Part shown: positions 24,074 to 27,021 of the stretch, piece by piece
Layout of the letters: every line of letters begins with the position of its first letter
Position numbering within the stretch: the first letter of the stretch is position 1
Source of the DNA: CAYRFF01 sp964436125
GTDB lineage: Bacteria; Bacteroidota; Bacteroidia; Chitinophagales; Saprospiraceae
NCBI GenBank assembly: GCA_964436125.1
Contig: CAYTBT010000035.1
Coordinates: 1 to 27,021 of the forward strand
DNA: 27,021 nucleotides
Direction: 5' to 3'
Program-made: the position numbers and the translations under genes
Notes under the pieces: model-generated
The model's input: the letters and a program-made list of their open reading frames with translations, nothing else
What the model was told of the DNA's origin: nothing
The model's database searches: none

Positions 24074-24572
24074 GGGTGTTCAAAATCGTGTACTTAAAAA
24101 TAAATCCAGGGAACCTATCTCGAAGGGACAATATATGTCGGGGTAGGGTTTTTACCCCATGAAATAAAAACTTGCCATCAAGATTTTTCAAACCTTATTT
24201 CACCGGGTGAACCCAATGCTGATAAATTGAGTTGCTTTGCGACACTATCTGCCTTAGGCAATTGGGAAGAGGTTTTTAAAGGTAGATAAAAAGTACATAT
24301 AATAGGAGTATGACAGGCTTCGAATACCTCCTAAGGTCTTAAAGATAAACCTTGCTACTTCACTTTCATGACTCGGCCTCTAACAACTCCAGACAATATG
24401 TGTAAAGGATCGCTAAGCTCGAAATGCGTAGCATTGAGAGATTGGTGAGCCTGATTTTTTTTGAAGAAAAACTTCGACTTCACAATCTTCCCTGACGTAT
24501 GTTATCCCTTCGGAACGGTTTTGTTGAATTTCTTATAGTTTTATTTTCTGGTACACGATTTTGAACACCCTA
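24074..24572. mobile_element. 499-bp non-autonomous element with perfect 20-bp terminal inverted repeats
   Basis: Left end GGGTGTTCAAAATCGTGTAC (24074-24093) is matched in reverse at 24553-24572. Each end is bordered outside by TA, which could be a TA target duplication. No open frame of note lies inside; the interior holds a GGGGTA-GGGTTTT-TACCCC palindrome near 24154 and words similar to the 185-bp element (about 24435-24490). It is best read as a MITE or a deleted insertion sequence that needs a transposase from elsewhere. Confidence 0.65.
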
Positions 24573-24996
24573 CCTTCAAGGGTTTGGAACTTTTGAAGGG
24601 TTTTCTCAGGGCTCTCAATCCTCCTTATCTTGGAACATATCTGCCTCCGGCGACCTAAAGACATAGCTCCGTCGCGAGGCTAGATTAATGATGGTGAGTG
24701 GTGTCATTTCATTTGACAACCTTGCAATCTGAAACGTAGACTTTCAAATTACAAGGTTGATCTGCTGATTTCTTTAGGCTTATCTTCATCGTTGATGCAG
24801 GTAATCTTGTGGATTATGACAATCTGAAGTTCTGAAGTATTCATGTTTACTTGTTTTATCAATCTTCCAATAGTGTAAATGATTCACTTTGGAAGTGGAT
24901 ATTCCGGAGCATAACCTGTCCCGCCCTGCAGAATTACCCCAGCTAACTTCTCCGTTCTTTCAAGAAACGCAGGATTTGTAGTCTATCAAGGATAAA
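24573..24996. other. Gene-free stretch with repeat fragment and hairpin
   Basis: Nothing coding is supported. GACCTAAAGACATAGCTCCG (about 24651-24670) is a degraded piece of the composite repeat's 3' half (compare 8491-8510). A 17-base imperfect stem (24718-24734 with 24742-24758, ends AACCTTG / CAAGGTT, two mismatches) has no T run on either side. Confidence 0.5.
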
Positions 24997-26322
24997 TTAT
25001 CTACTCTTAGCTGCAATGTTTATCAGCCTTTCTGTGTGTGAAACCATAAATAATGGAATATTGAGTAAACCGTCTTGGTATTTCAGATTCCGAAGTGAAT
25101 AACGTAGTCTGACAGGTGGCTGATATTTTTTGTGAAACAATGTCAAGCTTCGGCTTTTTATATTTTTGTCCGATTTTACTTCTATGGGGATTATATCGTT
25201 GTGATATTGGATGATAAAATCAATCTCGGCTTTTTTACTTGATGCCCAATACCTCGGAATGTTTTCATCGGACATAGCGAGATGTTGTAAGATAAAATTT
25301 TCAGTCAATGCTCCTTTAAATTCGGTAAAGAGACGGTTCCCTTCCTTTATTGCAATGGGATTCAACCGGGCTAATCGTCGTAACAAACCTACATCCAATA
25401 AATAAACTTTAAATGCCGTTAAATCATCATAAGCCGATAAAGGCAGTCCGGGCTTATTTATGCGATAAATACGATATATGAGGCCGGCATGCTCCAACCA
25501 TAATAAGGCATCTTCATATTCTCTGGATCGTGCTCCAGAACGTACTTTTTTGTATATAAATTTTTTATTTGCTTTAGCTAATTGAGAAGGAATAGATTTC
25601 CAGATATGATTTAGCTTGGGAATGTCTGTGACTTTGGCATACTTTGAAAAATCAAGACTATACGCTTTCAGAATATCGTTCAATACATTCTGTGTTGTTT
25701 CTATTCCATCCTCCAATAGACTTACAACGGCTTCCGGCATTCCTCCCGATACAAAATACATTTTTAATTTCTCCACCAGTTCATCAAAGAAAATATCCGG
25801 AATAGGAGAGAAATCTACCAGATTGTCTAAATATGTTGCCAATTGAGGGGCTGCCGCCAAAAGAAACTCATCAAAGTCCAATGGATATACCGATAAAAAC
25901 TGTACTTTTCCGACGGGAAATCCATTTCCTTTAGCTGTAGCAACTCCCAGTAATGAACCGGCTCCTGCAACGAAATATTCGCTGCCTTCTTCACAGAAAT
26001 ATTTTAAACTGTTTAACGCTGAGCTGCATTCCTGGATTTCATCAAAGACGATTAATGTTTCTTGTGGCTTGATGTTTCGCTGATGAACCATAGAAAGGTT
26101 CTGTATGATCCTGTCAATGTCTTTCGTGTGTTCAAAAAACTGCTTTAAATCCTCCTGTTCTTCAAAATTGAAGTATGCCAGATCGTGAAACTCATCCTTC
26201 CCGAACTCTTTTAATAACCACGTTTTCCCTACTTGCCGTGCACCTTGCAATAGTAGGGGCTTCCTATTCTTGCTATCTTTCCACTTTTTCAGTTTTCCGA
26301 ATAATTTCCGCTGTAATTCCAT
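24997..26322 (-). CDS. AAA_14 / DUF4143 ATPase
   Basis: 441 residues from ATG at 26322; a longer in-frame start at 26382 would add 20 hydrophobic residues not typical of the family, so it was not used. Walker A GARQVGKT (27-34), Walker B LIVFDEIQE (D94, E95), then the DUF4143 C-terminal half with LLDVGLLRRLARL, LTENFILQHL, and AEIDFIIQ...IPIEVKS, a PD-(D/E)XK-like D/E-x-K pattern. These ATPases are common and multicopy in Bacteroidota and other phyla; their role is unsettled. It stands alone, with palindromic sites 165-235 bases upstream. Confidence 0.9.
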   Translation of the reverse strand: MELQRKLFGKLKKWKDSKNRKPLLLQGARQVGKTWLLKEFGKDEFHDLAYFNFEEQEDLKQFFEHTKDIDRIIQNLSMVHQRNIKPQETLIVFDEIQECSSALNSLKYFCEEGSEYFVAGAGSLLGVATAKGNGFPVGKVQFLSVYPLDFDEFLLAAAPQLATYLDNLVDFSPIPDIFFDELVEKLKMYFVSGGMPEAVVSLLEDGIETTQNVLNDILKAYSLDFSKYAKVTDIPKLNHIWKSIPSQLAKANKKFIYKKVRSGARSREYEDALLWLEHAGLIYRIYRINKPGLPLSAYDDLTAFKVYLLDVGLLRRLARLNPIAIKEGNRLFTEFKGALTENFILQHLAMSDENIPRYWASSKKAEIDFIIQYHNDIIPIEVKSDKNIKSRSLTLFHKKYQPPVRLRYSLRNLKYQDGLLNIPLFMVSHTERLINIAAKSR

Positions 26323-26485
26323 GATAAGTGTCAAAAATGTGATTATTACCACAAAAATAGCACTTATTATGTGATAATGCAAGCTTTAGATGAGTTAAGA
26401 TGGAATGAAAATGATGGGAAATTGATTCCATATCATTATCGTGATTTAGATAAAGTTGTTCAGAAATAGTTTTTTCAATGTGCCT

Positions 26486-26557
26486 ATTCACTATATTTAC
26501 CTGCTTTTTGGTGATTATATTCACCGATTGTTATGCTTTTCAGTGAATATGTCCACT
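26486..26557 (-). promoter_or_regulatory. Three operator-like palindromes upstream of the ATPase
   Basis: GGTGATTATATTCACC (26510-26525) is a near-perfect palindrome. Variants ATTCACTATATTTACC (26486-26501) and AGTGAATATGTCCACT (26542-26557) lie on each side. Centre-to-centre spacing is 24 and 32 bases. They look like iterated binding sites for a dimeric regulator. Between 26323 and 26665 no gene is supported. Confidence 0.45.
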
Positions 26558-26665
26558 AATCGTAGTGTAATGATCTGAATTAAATCTACAAGTTGAGAAT
26601 AAAATTATTGGGGGATTATGATAATAAATGTGATGAACTTCCTGTCCTGTATTCAGTTTTTCACA

Positions 26666-26881
26666 TCACTCATCCCAAGTCCTTATCTTAAAAGCGGTCT
26701 TATCAATACGATGATTAAAGTGAAACGGGATATCATACGCACAACAGGTAAGATACCATGCAGCAGTCAATCGCTCGCCTACCGTCTTTGATTTCCAGTA
26801 GCTTAGCTTATTGTCTTTTTCATCAATGAACACATGTCGGAAAGCGGTTCTGTCGAGTCTGTATTTATCTTTATTTTTCAT
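26666..26881 (-). CDS. Small conserved Bacteroidota protein downstream of YoeB
   Basis: 71 residues from ATG at 26881; the upstream in-frame Met at 26899 would overlap the YoeB stop and adds an unconvincing leader. Pattern: N-terminal YRLDRTAFRH, central YWKSKTVGERLTAAWYL, C-terminal RIDKTAFKIR. I recall similar short proteins (LDRTAF...YW..KTP.ERL.AA) next to TA and nucleotidyltransferase genes in Bacteroidota, but no function is known. It begins 14 bases after the YoeB stop in the same direction, so it may be a third gene of that TA operon. Confidence 0.6.
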   Translation of the reverse strand: MKNKDKYRLDRTAFRHVFIDEKDNKLSYWKSKTVGERLTAAWYLTCCAYDIPFHFNHRIDKTAFKIRTWDE

Positions 26882-26895
26882 GGTATATAGAAATA

Positions 26896-27021
26896 TCAAT
26901 AATGTCCTCTGGCAGAAAGTATAAAAATCACATCTTCTTTCACTTCATATACGAGCCGGTGTTTCTTTGTAATTCTGCGTGGCCAAAGTCCGGATAAGTT
27001 GTGCTTTAACTTTTCTGGTTT
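26896..27021 (-). CDS. yoeB: YoeB-family toxin, C-terminal 41 residues (runs off window)
   Basis: Entering from the right edge in frame, the translation reads KPEKLKHNLSGLWPRRITKK, then HRLVYEV and SARGHY before TGA. This is the textbook YoeB C-terminus: the R-RIT/HRLVY region and the terminal H-Y carry the catalytic and substrate-binding residues of this ribosome-dependent mRNA interferase. It is the only YoeB tail in the window and shows what the genes at 8708 and 22679 have lost. Its antitoxin should lie just outside the window. Confidence 0.88.
   Translation of the reverse strand, partial: KPEKLKHNLSGLWPRRITKKHRLVYEVKEDVIFILSARGHY

Noticed and set aside
24718..24758. Hairpin below the ATPase gene as a terminator
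   Set aside because: No T run on the transcribed strand after the stem and it lies about 240 bases from the stop codon.
26323..26382. Upstream in-frame start for the ATPase adding 20 hydrophobic residues
   Set aside because: AAA_14/DUF4143 proteins are cytosolic and normally begin a few residues before the Walker A strand, so ATG 26322 fits better.
26273..26524. 83-codon minus-strand frame across the ATPase start
   Set aside because: Overlaps the well-supported N-terminus of the ATPase and the operator-like region; the composition is not protein-like.

Overview
The window comes from a member of the Bacteroidota. The evidence is a very large secreted protein with a type IX secretion (type B, gliding-motility-type) C-terminal sorting domain, promoters of the TAnnTTTG type, and several small gene families typical of that phylum (DUF2683-type antitoxins, UPF0175/DUF3368 pairs, DUF559 endonucleases). 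Rank below phylum cannot be fixed from this sequence; the surface-protein style would suit the Saprospiria/Cytophagia side. No rRNA, tRNA, CRISPR array or intact transposase gene was seen.

Layout. 1-1298: the start of a DUF559 gene cut by the window edge, then about 1.1 kb of composite palindromic repeats. 1299-6044: a 1581-residue secreted M43-type metalloprotease/surface protein, visibly more GC-rich than what follows. 6262-8946 (minus strand): a cluster of toxin-antitoxin (TA) genes, namely RelE/ParE-type toxin with antitoxin, DUF3368 PIN-like toxin with UPF0175 antitoxin, and a DUF2683-type antitoxin whose YoeB-like toxin has been cut to a stub at a repeat. 9229-11213: an exported PD-(D/E)XK nuclease-type toxin overlapping by 4 bases a cytosolic beta-propeller protein, its likely immunity partner. 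11214-13200: a repeat thicket with a DUF559 pseudogene. 13218-16909 and 17673-20003: two large exported proteins sharing a nearly identical 5' cassette (promoter region, signal peptide and the first 103 residues), unlike C-termini, and each followed by small multi-pass membrane proteins. This is the layout of polymorphic effector/immunity loci. 20150-20960: more repeats, an antitoxin stub and an intact DUF559 gene. 21277-22870: an HTH antitoxin/PIN toxin pair and a second DUF2683-type antitoxin with a truncated YoeB. 22991-23934: a cysteine-rich lipoprotein with a small membrane protein, possibly a third secreted-toxin/immunity unit. 24074-24572: a 499-bp non-coding element with 20-bp terminal inverted repeats. 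24997-26322 (minus): an AAA_14/DUF4143 ATPase with operator-like palindromes upstream. 26666-27021 (minus): a small conserved gene behind a YoeB toxin that runs off the window.

How it fits together. This is a toxin-rich accessory island: intracellular TA modules mixed with exported effector/immunity cassettes, glued together by one modular repeat family. That repeat has a simple form (a short palindrome) and a long form in which the palindrome is replaced by a series of hairpins. The hairpin stems differ completely between copies while base-pairing is kept. The repeat edges coincide with truncated TA genes and with the ends of the effector cassettes, suggesting that the repeats are the recombination points by which the island is shuffled. 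The two most interesting signals are the duplicated effector head and the variable-stem hairpin element.
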